DNA from: Acidobacteriota bacterium
Lineage (GTDB): Bacteria; Acidobacteriota; Vicinamibacteria; Vicinamibacterales; SCN-69-37
Assembly (NCBI GenBank): GCA_016716905.1
Contig: JADJUS010000014.1
Location: 1 to 64,000 of the forward strand
Length of the DNA: 64,000 nucleotides
Direction of reading: 5' to 3'
In this document: piece by piece, positions 54,986 to 64,000 of the stretch
Numbering within the stretch: position 1 is the stretch's first letter
How the letters are laid out: each line of letters begins with the position of its first letter
Program-made: the position numbers and the translations under genes
The notes under the pieces: model-generated
What the model saw: the letters and a program-made list of their open reading frames with translations, nothing else
What the model was told of the DNA's origin: nothing
The model's database searches: none

Positions 54986-55457
54986 GATGTCGGTCAAGGG
55001 ACTGATGGTGGACCCGCTGACCAACCTGCCGATCATCATTCTGCGAGACGAGGCGAATGAGCGGGTGCTGCCGATCTGGGTCGGTCCCGTTGAGGCCAAC
55101 GCGATCGCCCTCCAGATGGAGAACGTCGCGACGCCTCGGCCGATGACCCACGACCTGCTGCGGCAGCTTCTTGAGGGGATGGGTGGCCGGTTGAACCGCG
55201 TCATCATTCACGAACTGCGGGAGAGTACTTTTTATGCTTTCCTCGAGGTCATTCGCGACAACGAGCGGTTGCTGATTGACGCCCGCCCGAGTGACGCCCT
55301 GGCGCTCTCACTTCGGGCCAAGGTCCCCATCTTCGTCAACGAGAGCGTCTTCTCGAACGTCCAGGCGGTGGATGTGGGACCGCAACACGTCGATCAGGAG
55401 CGATTACAGCGCTGGCTTGAGAGCCTGGATCCGGATGATCTTGGCTACAAGATGTAG
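54975..55457 (+). CDS. Bifunctional nuclease-family protein (DUF151)
   Basis: A 160-residue protein of the BFN/DUF151 family. MSVKGLMVDPLTNLPIIILR, VLPIWVGPVEANAIALQME and the conserved RPSDALALSLRAKVPIFVNE are family marks. Plant and bacterial members have reported DNase/RNase activity; in-cell role is open. It lies between miaB and parA; start ATG 54975 overlaps miaB. Confidence 0.88.
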   Translation: MLIEMSVKGLMVDPLTNLPIIILRDEANERVLPIWVGPVEANAIALQMENVATPRPMTHDLLRQLLEGMGGRLNRVIIHELRESTFYAFLEVIRDNERLLIDARPSDALALSLRAKVPIFVNESVFSNVQAVDVGPQHVDQERLQRWLESLDPDDLGYKM

Positions 55458-55513
55458 TGGGTGTATCATCAACGCGGCGGATTGCCGGCGCGCAGGCTGA
55501 CCGTTCCAACAAC

Positions 55514-56269
55514 ATGATTATTGCCATTGCCAACCAGAAGGGCGGCGTCGGCAAAACGACCACCGCCATTAATCTGGCGGCAGCGTTTTCCCTTCGGGGC
55601 CAGCGTACGCTTCTGGTCGACCTCGATCCCCAGGCCAACAGCACGATGTCCTACGTGGACGTGGCGACGGTGGAGCGTTCGGTCTACGACGCGATCACCG
55701 ATCCCGCGGTCGCGATCCAGGACATCGTCAAGGCGTCTTCCCATCCGAATCTGTGGGTGGCACCGTCGCGCATCGCGCTGGCCAAGCTCGAGGGGAAGCT
55801 GTCGGGCGAGCTCGACTCGCACTTCCGGCTCAAGGACAAACTCGCGCCGATCATCAACGACTACGAGGCCATTGTCATCGACTGTCCGCCGGCGCTGGGG
55901 TTGCTGACGGTCAACGCACTCGTGGCGGCCACGCACCTGTTGATTCCGATTCAGTCGTCGTACTTCGCACTTGAGGGCACGGACGATTTGCTCGAGACGA
56001 TTGAGAAGGTCCGTATGCGGGCCAACACCGACCTTCGGATTCTCGGCGTGGTCATTACCATGCACGACAAACGCACGGCCCTGGCGAAGGACATCCGTGC
56101 CCAGATCGACAAGGTCTTTGGCAAGAAGGTGTTCAAGACGGTGATTACGAAGAGCGTCAGGCTGGAGGAAAGTCCGGCGTACAAAGAGTCCATTTTTAAG
56201 TTCGCACCAGAGTCGTCTGGCGCGACAGAGTATTACCGGCTTTGCGAGGAGGTGTTGGATCGTGTCTAA
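55514..56269 (+). CDS. parA: Chromosome partitioning ATPase ParA (Soj)
   Basis: A 251-residue deviant-Walker ATPase. The P-loop is NQKGGVGKTTTAINLA (GGVGKTT near residues 10-16), Walker A' DLDPQANST and switch IDCPPALGLLTVNAL. It moves ParB-bound chromosome origins. ATG 55514 is chosen because homologues start at IIAIANQKGG; an upstream GTG at 55457 overlaps the previous stop and would add 19 uncharacteristic residues. Overlaps parB by 8 bases. Confidence 0.95.
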   Translation: MIIAIANQKGGVGKTTTAINLAAAFSLRGQRTLLVDLDPQANSTMSYVDVATVERSVYDAITDPAVAIQDIVKASSHPNLWVAPSRIALAKLEGKLSGELDSHFRLKDKLAPIINDYEAIVIDCPPALGLLTVNALVAATHLLIPIQSSYFALEGTDDLLETIEKVRMRANTDLRILGVVITMHDKRTALAKDIRAQIDKVFGKKVFKTVITKSVRLEESPAYKESIFKFAPESSGATEYYRLCEEVLDRV

Positions 56270-57089
56270 AAGAGGCCTGCCAACCAGTCTGAAGATGCGT
56301 CATGACGAACACTACGTGGACGCGCTGACCAACTCGGCGGGCACGCCGATCGGCCGGATGATTCCCATCGACGAGATTGACCCCAACCCGGATCAGCCGC
56401 GCCAGGTCATGGGCGACCTGTCGGAGTTGATGGCGTCCATTGCCGAGAAGGGAATCATCGAGCCGCTGATCGTCCGCCAGCGCGGCGGCCGGTACCAGAT
56501 TGTTGCCGGCGAGCGCCGGTATCAAGCCTCGGTCCAGGTGGGGCTCCGCGAGCTGCCGGTCGTCATTCGCGATGTGGACGACAACGAGATTGTGGAAGTC
56601 GCGCTCGTTGAGAACATCCAGCGCAAGGACCTGAGCGCCTTTGAAGAAGCCGAGGCGCTCCATACACTGGCCGAACGCTGCGGATACACCCACGAAGATC
56701 TCGCACGGCGGATGGGGAAGTCGCGTACCAACGTCACGGAGTCTCTGGCGCTCGCGCAGATGCCCACAGAGGTCAGAAATCTCTGTCGGCTGGCCGACAT
56801 TTCCTCTAAGTCGTTGCTTTTACAGATAGTTAGGCAACAGGACCCACAGAAAATGATCGCGTTAATAGAGCGATTGACCAGGGATGGCGGCGGTGCCGCT
56901 GTAACGCGTGAACAGGCGCGGAAAGTGGCCGCAAAACCGAAGCCTGGTCGTCCCAAGGCGTTCGTCTTCAAGTACCTTCCGCCGGCAAAAACCTTTAGTC
57001 TGAAGCTCCAGTTCAAGAAGTCTGAAGTGGACAAGACGGAAGTCATCGCCGCACTCGAAGGCATCATCGCCGACCTCCGAAAGAGTTGA
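56262..57089 (+). CDS. parB: Chromosome partitioning protein ParB (Spo0J)
   Basis: A 275-residue CTP-dependent parS-binding clamp. The N-terminal CTPase motifs include DQPRQ, ENIQRKDLSAFEEAEAL and the signature GERRYQA; the central helix-turn-helix has EDLARRMGKSRTNVTESLAL. It starts GTG. Lacks the polar C-terminal extension of some homologues and ends after a basic KFVFKYLPP-like part and a dimerisation segment. I find no good parS (TGTTTCACGTGAAACA-like) in this window. Confidence 0.93.
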   Translation: MSKRGLPTSLKMRHDEHYVDALTNSAGTPIGRMIPIDEIDPNPDQPRQVMGDLSELMASIAEKGIIEPLIVRQRGGRYQIVAGERRYQASVQVGLRELPVVIRDVDDNEIVEVALVENIQRKDLSAFEEAEALHTLAERCGYTHEDLARRMGKSRTNVTESLALAQMPTEVRNLCRLADISSKSLLLQIVRQQDPQKMIALIERLTRDGGGAAVTREQARKVAAKPKPGRPKAFVFKYLPPAKTFSLKLQFKKSEVDKTEVIAALEGIIADLRKS

Positions 57090-57117
57090 GACGCGACCCG
57101 AAACATAGCGCGGCATT

Positions 57118-57210
57118 GGGTCTCAAGGCCGCGATGTCCGGCGCGCTTGAGACCCAGCGCGCCCTACGAGGACACGCATTTCGTAGCGCGGCCTGGTTCT
57201 CAAGGCCGCG
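57118..57210. repeat. Two hairpin repeats after parB
   Basis: GGGTCTCAAG (57118-57127) pairs with CTTGAGACCC (57146-57155). CGCGGCCT (57187-57194) pairs with AGGCCGCG (57203-57210) across an 8-base loop. Both carry a TCTCAAGGCCGCG core and look like copies of a palindromic repeat; the first may end parAB transcription. Confidence 0.55.
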
Positions 57211-57346
57211 GACACACGCGCGCTTGAAGTTCTGTGCGCGTCACGGAGTAGGCCGGGCGCATAGTTATACACGCGGCCTGCATACGACTCAGGCCGGAAG
57301 CCCAAGCCACAAGCACCCGCAGGGCTATGAATCAGCAATAATAGAT

Positions 57347-57370
57347 GACATAATATGTCTTATCAGACAT
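57347..57370 (+). promoter_or_regulatory. Nested palindromes in AT-rich island upstream of lptFG
   Basis: GACATAATATGTC (57347-57359) is a 13-base palindrome around a single A; ATGTCT (57355-57360) and AGACAT (57365-57370) form a second inverted repeat, so three GACAT half-sites overlap. The site is 80-105 bases upstream of the lptFG start and contains -10-like AT runs. Repressor identity is unknown. Confidence 0.45.
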
Positions 57371-57451
57371 TGAATATATTGTTCGGGGTTGGTGCCTGTG
57401 CATGAATTGCGGAGCCACTTCCAGCGTGATATCGTCTCAAACCAAGCCTGA

Positions 57452-59752
57452 ATGCGGACCCTCGACCGCTACCTGATTCGCGAAACTCTCGGCCCGTTTG
57501 CGCTGGCCCTGGCCCTGTTCACGTTCCTGCTCTGGGTCCAGCCGATGCTCAAAACGGCTGAGATGTTCATTGCCAAGGGCGCGCCCATCCAGACCATCGG
57601 GTACCTGTTGCTGACCCTGCTGCCGCAGGCACTCGGCATTACGGTGCCCATGGCATTCCTGGCCGGCGTCGTCATGGCCCTGGGACGGTTCTCAGGCGAC
57701 CGCGAGGCTGTGGCCATGATGGCCTGCGGCGTCAGCCCCGTCCGCCTGATCCGGCCGATGATGCTGCTCGCGGCCGTCGCCGCCGGCGCCACCTTCTACG
57801 TGCTGGTCTGGCTCATGCCCGACGCCAACCAGTCGTTCCGCGACGTGACCTTCCAGCTCATGAAAAAAATGGCGGCGGAGGACATCCGGCCCCGCCTGTT
57901 TTATGAGGGCTTCACCGGGCGCGTGATTCTGATCGGCGAACGAAAGACCGATGGCGGGTGGACCGAGGTCATGGTGGCAGACACCTCGGTGGCCGGCCGG
58001 CCTTCCATCCAGCTCGCCCAGGAAGGCCGTCTGGTCGCCGACGAGCCAGCCAGGCTCGTCAACGTCATCCTGTCCGAGGTGGCCAGTTACCGGCCGCTCG
58101 ACAGCGGCAACGAGTACCAGATTCAGCGGTCGAAGGAAGAAGTGGCCCACATCGACCCTACGTCGGTGTTCGGCGACGGCGCCTCGCCTGGCCGCGGGTT
58201 CAACGAGCTGACCATGGCCCAGCTCGACGCCCAGGCTGCCGAAAAGGTGGCGGCCGGCCAATCGCCGCACAACGAGATCATGTACAAGCACCAGCGGTTC
58301 GCCTTTCCGCTGGCCTGCCTCGTCTTCGCCATCGTCGGCGTCGCGCTCGGCGTCAGCACCCGCAAGGACGGCAAACTCGCCGGGTTCGCCATCGGCATCG
58401 GCGTGATCATGGCCTATTACGGCATCATGACCCTGTTCGACGGACGGGCCAAAGGCGGCGCGTTCCCGGCTCTCTGGGCCCGATGGATGCCGAACATTAT
58501 CCTCGGCGTCGTCGGCGTGGCCCTTCTGTGGTGGCGCACGCGGGGCGCCATGCCAATGCCGGCCTGGCTCGCGGTTCGGTGGCCGGCAATCCTCACACCA
58601 CGAGCGATCGCGGCAGCTGCGGGCCCCGGCAAGGTCGTGCTGGTCATCCGCTATCCGCGGCTGTCGCTGCCCCGTCCCAGCCTGATGGACGTCTACGTCG
58701 GCCGCAAGTACCTGCGCACCGTGATTCTGGCGTTTGTGGGTCTGATGGCCCTGTACTACATCGGCGAGTTCATCGAGTTGTCCGAAAAACTCTCGAAGGG
58801 ACAGGCGACGATGCCGATGATCGCGCAGTATTTTTACTACGCCACACCGAAGTTCATCTATTTCATCGTGCCTCTGGCGACGCTTGTGGCCGTCCTGACC
58901 ACACTCGGTGGATTGGCCCGCACCAATGAATTGACGGTCCTTCGGGCCTGCGGCATCAGCCTCTACCGGACGGCGGTGCCTTTGCTGGCGTTGGCCCTCA
59001 TCTCGAGCGGCTTGATGTTTGCCCTCGAAGACCGGGTCATGGCGCACTCGGAACGTCAGGCCGAGGTGCTGCGCAACGAGATTCGCGACCGGCCCCAGCG
59101 CACATTCAACGTGGCGAATCGCTCGTGGATGATTGGCCGCGGCGGCGAACTCTATCACTACGCCGTGTTTGACGTGCGCGCGAAGACGCTGCACCAGTTG
59201 TCGATTTTCAAGACCGCCCGCAACCCATACCGGCTCACATCGCACACGTTCGCCACGCAAGCGGTGTTCATCGACGGAGCATGGCAGGCCACAGACGGAT
59301 GGGAACAGACGTTTGACGACAAAGGCCGGGTGCGTCGCACGGCATTCAAGTCCGAGGCACTCCCGCTTGAGGAGCCGGGCTTTTTCGGCGCCGAGCAGTT
59401 TGAAGCGGAGTTCATGAGTTACGGGGAGCTTCAAACGTATATCGAGGAACTCGACCAGAGCGGCATCAGCTTTGCCGCGCACAAGGTGGAACTGCAACGC
59501 AAGGTGGCGTTTCCGTTTGTCACGATGGTCATGACACTGATCGCGATTCCGTTTGGTGTGACACTCGGCCGCCGCGGTGCGCTCTACGGTATTGGATTGG
59601 CGATTGTGCTGGCCGTCGCCTACCTGCTCGTCTCGACGCTGTTCATCGCGTTCGGCGTGGCCGGCTGGCTGCCTCCGGTGCTGGCCGCCTGGGCGACCAA
59701 CATCGTTTTTGCCGCCGCTGCGCTTACCGCGTTGTTGACTGTGCGGACGTGA
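57452..59752 (+). CDS. LptF-LptG fusion permease of LPS export
   Basis: A 766-residue protein made of two YjgP/YjgQ permease units. Unit one (about 1-375) begins MRTLDRYLIRETLGPFALAL; unit two (about 415-766) begins DVYVGRKYLRTVILAFVGLM. Each has a helix cluster, a periplasmic jellyroll-like part (TGRVILIGERKTDGGWTEVM and SIFKTARNPYRL region) and closing helices with FPL/FPF motifs (RFAFPLACLVFAIVG, KVAFPFVTMVMTLIA). These normally are two genes, LptF and LptG, pairing with LptB to extract LPS. Start ATG 57452. The 3' end overlaps the PHP gene by 29 bases. Confidence 0.92.
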   Translation: MRTLDRYLIRETLGPFALALALFTFLLWVQPMLKTAEMFIAKGAPIQTIGYLLLTLLPQALGITVPMAFLAGVVMALGRFSGDREAVAMMACGVSPVRLIRPMMLLAAVAAGATFYVLVWLMPDANQSFRDVTFQLMKKMAAEDIRPRLFYEGFTGRVILIGERKTDGGWTEVMVADTSVAGRPSIQLAQEGRLVADEPARLVNVILSEVASYRPLDSGNEYQIQRSKEEVAHIDPTSVFGDGASPGRGFNELTMAQLDAQAAEKVAAGQSPHNEIMYKHQRFAFPLACLVFAIVGVALGVSTRKDGKLAGFAIGIGVIMAYYGIMTLFDGRAKGGAFPALWARWMPNIILGVVGVALLWWRTRGAMPMPAWLAVRWPAILTPRAIAAAAGPGKVVLVIRYPRLSLPRPSLMDVYVGRKYLRTVILAFVGLMALYYIGEFIELSEKLSKGQATMPMIAQYFYYATPKFIYFIVPLATLVAVLTTLGGLARTNELTVLRACGISLYRTAVPLLALALISSGLMFALEDRVMAHSERQAEVLRNEIRDRPQRTFNVANRSWMIGRGGELYHYAVFDVRAKTLHQLSIFKTARNPYRLTSHTFATQAVFIDGAWQATDGWEQTFDDKGRVRRTAFKSEALPLEEPGFFGAEQFEAEFMSYGELQTYIEELDQSGISFAAHKVELQRKVAFPFVTMVMTLIAIPFGVTLGRRGALYGIGLAIVLAVAYLLVSTLFIAFGVAGWLPPVLAAWATNIVFAAAALTALLTVRT

Positions 59753-61455
59753 TGGGCTGCCCCGCGGCCTTCATCACGAGCGACAGGCCCGAGATCCACA
59801 CGCGGCCCGCCGACCCCGGGCGCGTGTGCCAGGTATCCACCACGAGCGACAGCGATCGGACGAGCTCAAGCGGCGGTGTGGCCGCCAGCCCCACACCGAC
59901 CGCCGCAAAATCCTGAAGGTCGATGGTGACCGTACGGGGCGTGGCATCGACATAGACAGACCGCTGCCACCGGTCACCGTCCACGCCTCGCGGCACCCGC
60001 CACTGCATCGATACGCGCATGGGCGGCTCCGCCCGAAGAGTCATCGTCACCGCGTCGAATCGATCCTGGCCCGATAGCGGGGTACGCCATCGCTGCGTAC
60101 TGTCCACTGGCTCGGCCGGGCGCCAGTGAAAAGGCGAGCCCCACTTCCCCTCCGGTGGCGGTCAGTTCGCCGGTTGAAGGCTCGTGCCGCTCGATGGCCC
60201 ACAAGGCAGGGTCGTTCAACGCTTTCACAATGACGGCGTCGCCGAGCGCGTGAACGGTGGTTGTTGGCGGAGGCGCCGACGTGCCCACGCGGATGGCATT
60301 GGTGACAATCCACGGCAGCGCGCGATTCGGAAGCCTGACTTCGGCTCGATAACTCGCCGGCGCGCCGTTGTGGATGTACACGGCACTCCCCCGGCCCGAC
60401 GCCACTTCTTCGCCGCCCCGCAGCAACACGACGACGGCGTCGCTGGGCTCGGGCACGGTGGCCTGCAGCGTCACGGGCTGATCGGTACTGACAGACTCCC
60501 CCATCGCCCAGGACATGGCGTCGTGCGACGCGGTGAACGAGACTCGCCCAGGCGAGGCGATGGCGCGGACGACGGAGTACGTGCGGCCACTGCGCAGGGC
60601 CCCGAGGATGACGCCGGCGTCACTTGCCGCCTGTTGCGTGAGCGGCTGTGACAATTCGATCCCCTGCACGACGGTGCCAAACATATCCAGGTAGCTGGGG
60701 CGCGCAAGGATGGTCGACGCGTTTCGGGAATCGCCGGACCCATCGGACTCATCGGGGCCGACACGCGCGTGCGCATCAATCCCTGCCAGGCCGACGACCG
60801 GACCTTCGCTGGCGAGCGCATCCCAGCGATGGAGCGATGCCGCCGGGCGGTCGAATAGCGCCGCGATCGCTTCGGAGGGACGAATGAGGTAGTGGCCTAT
60901 TGTCCGCGCGAGGATCGCCGGCGATTCGTCGCGCCATTCGGAGTCGGCGTTGAGCCATTCCACGCCATCCGCGCCGGTGGTGTCTCCACGCCACTTCAAC
61001 CCGGGCTTTGGAGAATCAGGATGTGCGATCACCACCCATCCCCCCATGCGGTGTACGTCTTCGATGGTGTCGCGCGCTTCACCACCGAGAGGAAACGGTG
61101 ACCCTGTCGTGAGGCCGAGCGCAACCAGGTGGCCTGATGTGGTGGAGATCTCGACGGCGTCGATGATCAACACTCCGTGCCGATAAAACGGGGGATCCGG
61201 CGTCCGCGTGGCATCTCCATGATCGGAGAGCACCACGAACTGGAGGTTCGCCGACGCCGCAGCACGCGCCACGTCGTCTGGGCTGCCGCTGCCATCCGAC
61301 CGATTTGTGTGGACGTGAAAGGCGCCGAACACGGTCGTCGGTTGCACGGGCGAGAGCGTCCGGGAGGCGGACGGCAGCGTCACGCCGACGTACACGACAA
61401 CGGCGGCCCCGAGGGCCGCCGCTGTGATGAGTATTGTCTTTCGGATGGGGCGCAT
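59724..61455 (-). CDS. PHP-domain phosphoesterase, exported (one frameshift)
   Basis: An anchored or secreted protein (IRKTILITAAALGAAVVVYV near the start) with a PHP metal-binding domain: FHVHTNRSDGSG (H47, H49), VVLSDHGD, GWVVIAHPDSP and GLAGIDAHARVG, resembling PHP/polymerase-histidinol phosphatase proteins of acidobacteria. The C-terminal beta-domain continues through one frame change at about 60110-60122 in a G/C run (FSLAPG to PVDSTQRWRTPL). Joined length would be about 577 residues. Substrate is unknown. Convergent and overlapping with lptFG. Confidence 0.78.
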
Positions 61456-61486
61456 GACGGCTTCGTCTGTGGCCCCGCGGTGAACG

Positions 61487-62638
<1,152 letters not shown>

Positions 62639-62657
62639 CCAGGAACTCCTCACGTTA

Positions 62658-62674
62658 GGGCCGCGCGACGGCCC
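62658..62674 (-). terminator. Short hairpin between xerD and metK
   Basis: GGGCCG (62658-62663) pairs with CGGCCC (62669-62674) over a five-base loop. On the minus strand it lies between xerD and metK; without a U-run it may be a leader structure of metK as much as a terminator. Confidence 0.3.
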
Positions 62675-62735
62675 GGGAAAAGCACAGCGTACCAGACGCT
62701 TCTCGTACGGGTCAATCGGGAAAGGCTCCGCACAC

Positions 62736-63626
62736 CTAGCGGCGCGGGTGGAACGCGTCGTACACCTGACGGAGCCGCACCTCCATCACGTGCGTATAGA
62801 TTTGGGTCGTGGACAGATCCGCGTGCCCCAGCATGGTCTGGATCGCGCGCAGGTCCGCGCCGCGCTCCAGCAGATGTGTGGCGAACGAGTGCCGAAGCAC
62901 GTGCGGGCTCAGATGCGTCTTGAGACCGGCCGCGTCCCCGTAGTCCTTCAAGATTTGCCAGAAGCCGCCCCGGCTGAGCCGCCGGGCTCCGCGCTGGCTC
63001 ACAAAAAGCCACGCGGGGTCTTTCTTTTTCACGAAGGCGGGTCTCGCCTCTGACAAATACTGTCGCACCCACCCGGCGGCCACATCGCCGAGCGGAACAA
63101 TCCGCTCCTTGCTGCCCTTGCCCAGGCATTGGACATACCCCTGGTCGAGGCGTACGTCGGCCATGCGCAGACTCACGAGTTCCGAGACACGGAGGCCCGT
63201 CGCATAGAGCACTTCGATCAGGGCGCGGTCGCGAAGCCCGCCCGGGGTAGACACGTCGGGCGCGGCCAGCAACGCATCGACCTCGGCCATCGAGAGGAAC
63301 CGCGGCAGTGACAGGAACGCCTTCGGCGCGTGGAGGTCATCCGCCGGGTTCTCGCCAATGTCACCGCGACGGCGCAGGTGCAGGTAGAATCCGCGCACCG
63401 AGGCCACCAGCCGGGCTGTGGAACTCGGTGACAGCCCGCCCGCCATCGCATCGCGCACAAATCCTTCCAGGTCACGGCGGTCCAGGTGCACGATTTCCCG
63501 GCCAAGGCCTTCCGCGAACACGCGCAAACGCGCCAAATCCCGGCCATACCCATCCAGTGTGTGCACCGACAGGCGCCGCTCCACCTCAAGGTGCCTGAGA
63601 TAGGTGACGATGGTGTCCGGGGTCAT
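62736..63626 (-). CDS. xerD: Tyrosine recombinase XerD
   Basis: A 296-residue site-specific recombinase. The N-terminal core-binding domain is helical (VTYLRHLEVERRLSVHTLDG), and the catalytic domain has R in YATGLRVSELVSL, K in GKGSKERIVPL, HxxR in SPHVLRHSFATHLLERGADL, LGHADLSTTQIYTH with the nucleophile Tyr. It resolves chromosome dimers at dif with a partner XerC. XerC/D distinction is by resemblance only. It diverges from murQ with 39 bases between starts. Confidence 0.92.
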   Translation of the reverse strand: MTPDTIVTYLRHLEVERRLSVHTLDGYGRDLARLRVFAEGLGREIVHLDRRDLEGFVRDAMAGGLSPSSTARLVASVRGFYLHLRRRGDIGENPADDLHAPKAFLSLPRFLSMAEVDALLAAPDVSTPGGLRDRALIEVLYATGLRVSELVSLRMADVRLDQGYVQCLGKGSKERIVPLGDVAAGWVRQYLSEARPAFVKKKDPAWLFVSQRGARRLSRGGFWQILKDYGDAAGLKTHLSPHVLRHSFATHLLERGADLRAIQTMLGHADLSTTQIYTHVMEVRLRQVYDAFHPRR

Positions 63627-63665
63627 TGTCGAGTACTCTACGCACTTTCGGCGTTTGTGTAACTC

Positions 63666-64000
63666 ATGGCCTACCAATCCAAGTGGCAGTATCTTCCGAC
63701 CGAAGCCATCAACAGCGCCTCGATGGCACTCGACAGGATGCCCGTGCTCGAGATTGTCGATCTCGTGCTGGCCGAAGACAAGAAGGTGGTCGCGGCCGTC
63801 CAGAAAGAGCGGGAACGCATCGCTCACGGCATCGACATCATCACCGCCGCGCTTAAGAAAGGCGGCCGCCTGGTGCTGGTCGGCGCGGGCACAAGTGGCC
63901 GGCTCGGGGTGCTTGAGGCGGCCGAGATGCCGCCGACCTTCAGCACAAAACCCGAACTGGTGCAGGCCATCATGGCCGGCGGCCAGGAAGCGATGTTCCG
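63666..64000 (+). CDS. murQ: N-acetylmuramic acid 6-phosphate etherase (partial)
   Basis: The first 111 codons; the gene runs off the window. A SIS-domain enzyme that cleaves the lactyl ether of MurNAc-6-P in peptidoglycan recycling. The phosphate-binding signature VGAGTSGRLGVLEAAEMPPT is present. Begins MAYQSKWQYLPTEAINSASM. Divergent from xerD. Confidence 0.92.
   Translation, partial: MAYQSKWQYLPTEAINSASMALDRMPVLEIVDLVLAEDKKVVAAVQKERERIAHGIDIITAALKKGGRLVLVGAGTSGRLGVLEAAEMPPTFSTKPELVQAIMAGGQEAMF

Larger units (their letters stand above)
57090..57451. other. 362-base spacer between parB and lptFG
   Basis: No coding region is supported. The left half holds the two hairpins; the right half (about 57333-57392) is strongly AT-rich with nested palindromes and is the likely lptFG promoter zone. 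The remainder shows nothing I recognise. Confidence 0.6.

Noticed and set aside
55514..57451. parS site close to parAB
   Set aside because: CACGTG cores at about 15390, 44610 and 61545 lack the flanking TGTTT/AAACA; none is near parAB.
57692..59497. Long open frame antisense to lptFG (601 codons)
   Set aside because: Composition (His/Arg/Gly-rich, no hydrophobic pattern) is that of a shadow frame.
62639..62735. SAM riboswitch before metK
   Set aside because: The spacer is short and shows only a six-pair hairpin, not a SAM aptamer.

Overview
The window is a GC-rich, gene-dense bacterial chromosome segment from a diderm (outer-membrane) organism. Lpt, Tol-Pal and TonB genes show the outer membrane. 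A VWFA protein of the acidobacterial type, a large VPS10/BNR propeller protein, a single-chain LptF-LptG and abundant short intergenic repeats make Acidobacteriota the most likely phylum, perhaps the Vicinamibacteria. The phylum call is inference; there is no rRNA gene in the window. I see no phage, insertion sequence, CRISPR array or plasmid backbone. One tRNA gene (Arg, anticodon CCT) is present.

Layout. 1-8.6 kb: a DUF2339 membrane protein end, a TPR/two-domain aspartyl protease, the guanidinium exporter gdx, a TonB-dependent receptor, a VPS10-like propeller protein and apt; most of these are broken by small indels. 8.6-12.6 kb: tRNA-Arg, a YfgM-like TPR protein, a small membrane protein, then a three-gene sortase locus (LPKTAS-tailed secreted protein, VWFA protein, class D sortase) flanked by repeats. 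12.6-20.7 kb: speB-like ureohydrolase, an oligopeptide-type lipoprotein, mutS, then tsaB-rimI, a YdcH-like small protein, psd and pssA. 20.6-27.9 kb: a very large NtrY-like kinase, a membrane protein with an aminotransferase, and a PQQ-type propeller.

27.9-44.9 kb is one long co-directional run: guaA-dnaE-accA-recJ-lptCA-lptB-rpoN-hprK-rapZ-EIIA(Man)-ptsH-ptsI and a cupin. Many junctions are stop/start overlaps. The PTS part lacks any sugar permease and looks like a regulatory phosphorelay built around HPr and HPr kinase. 45.0-51.8 kb on the minus strand holds ssb and a complete Tol-Pal set (tolQ-tolR-tolA/tonB-tolB-tolB-pal-cpoB) with two tandem TolB genes. 52.0-57.1 kb: recN-miaB-DUF151 nuclease-parA-parB. 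57.1-64 kb: a repeat-rich and AT-rich spacer, the lptF-lptG fusion, a PHP hydrolase (frameshifted), metK, xerD and the start of murQ.

The most unusual items are the sortase locus in a diderm, the fused LPS-transport genes (LptF-LptG in one chain, LptC with LptA-like repeats in one reading unit), the duplicated tolB, a nested palindrome in an AT-rich island before lptFG, and -10 boxes lying almost on the start codon of several genes. Indels are strongly concentrated in the first 8.6 kb, which points to assembly or read error there more than to true gene decay.
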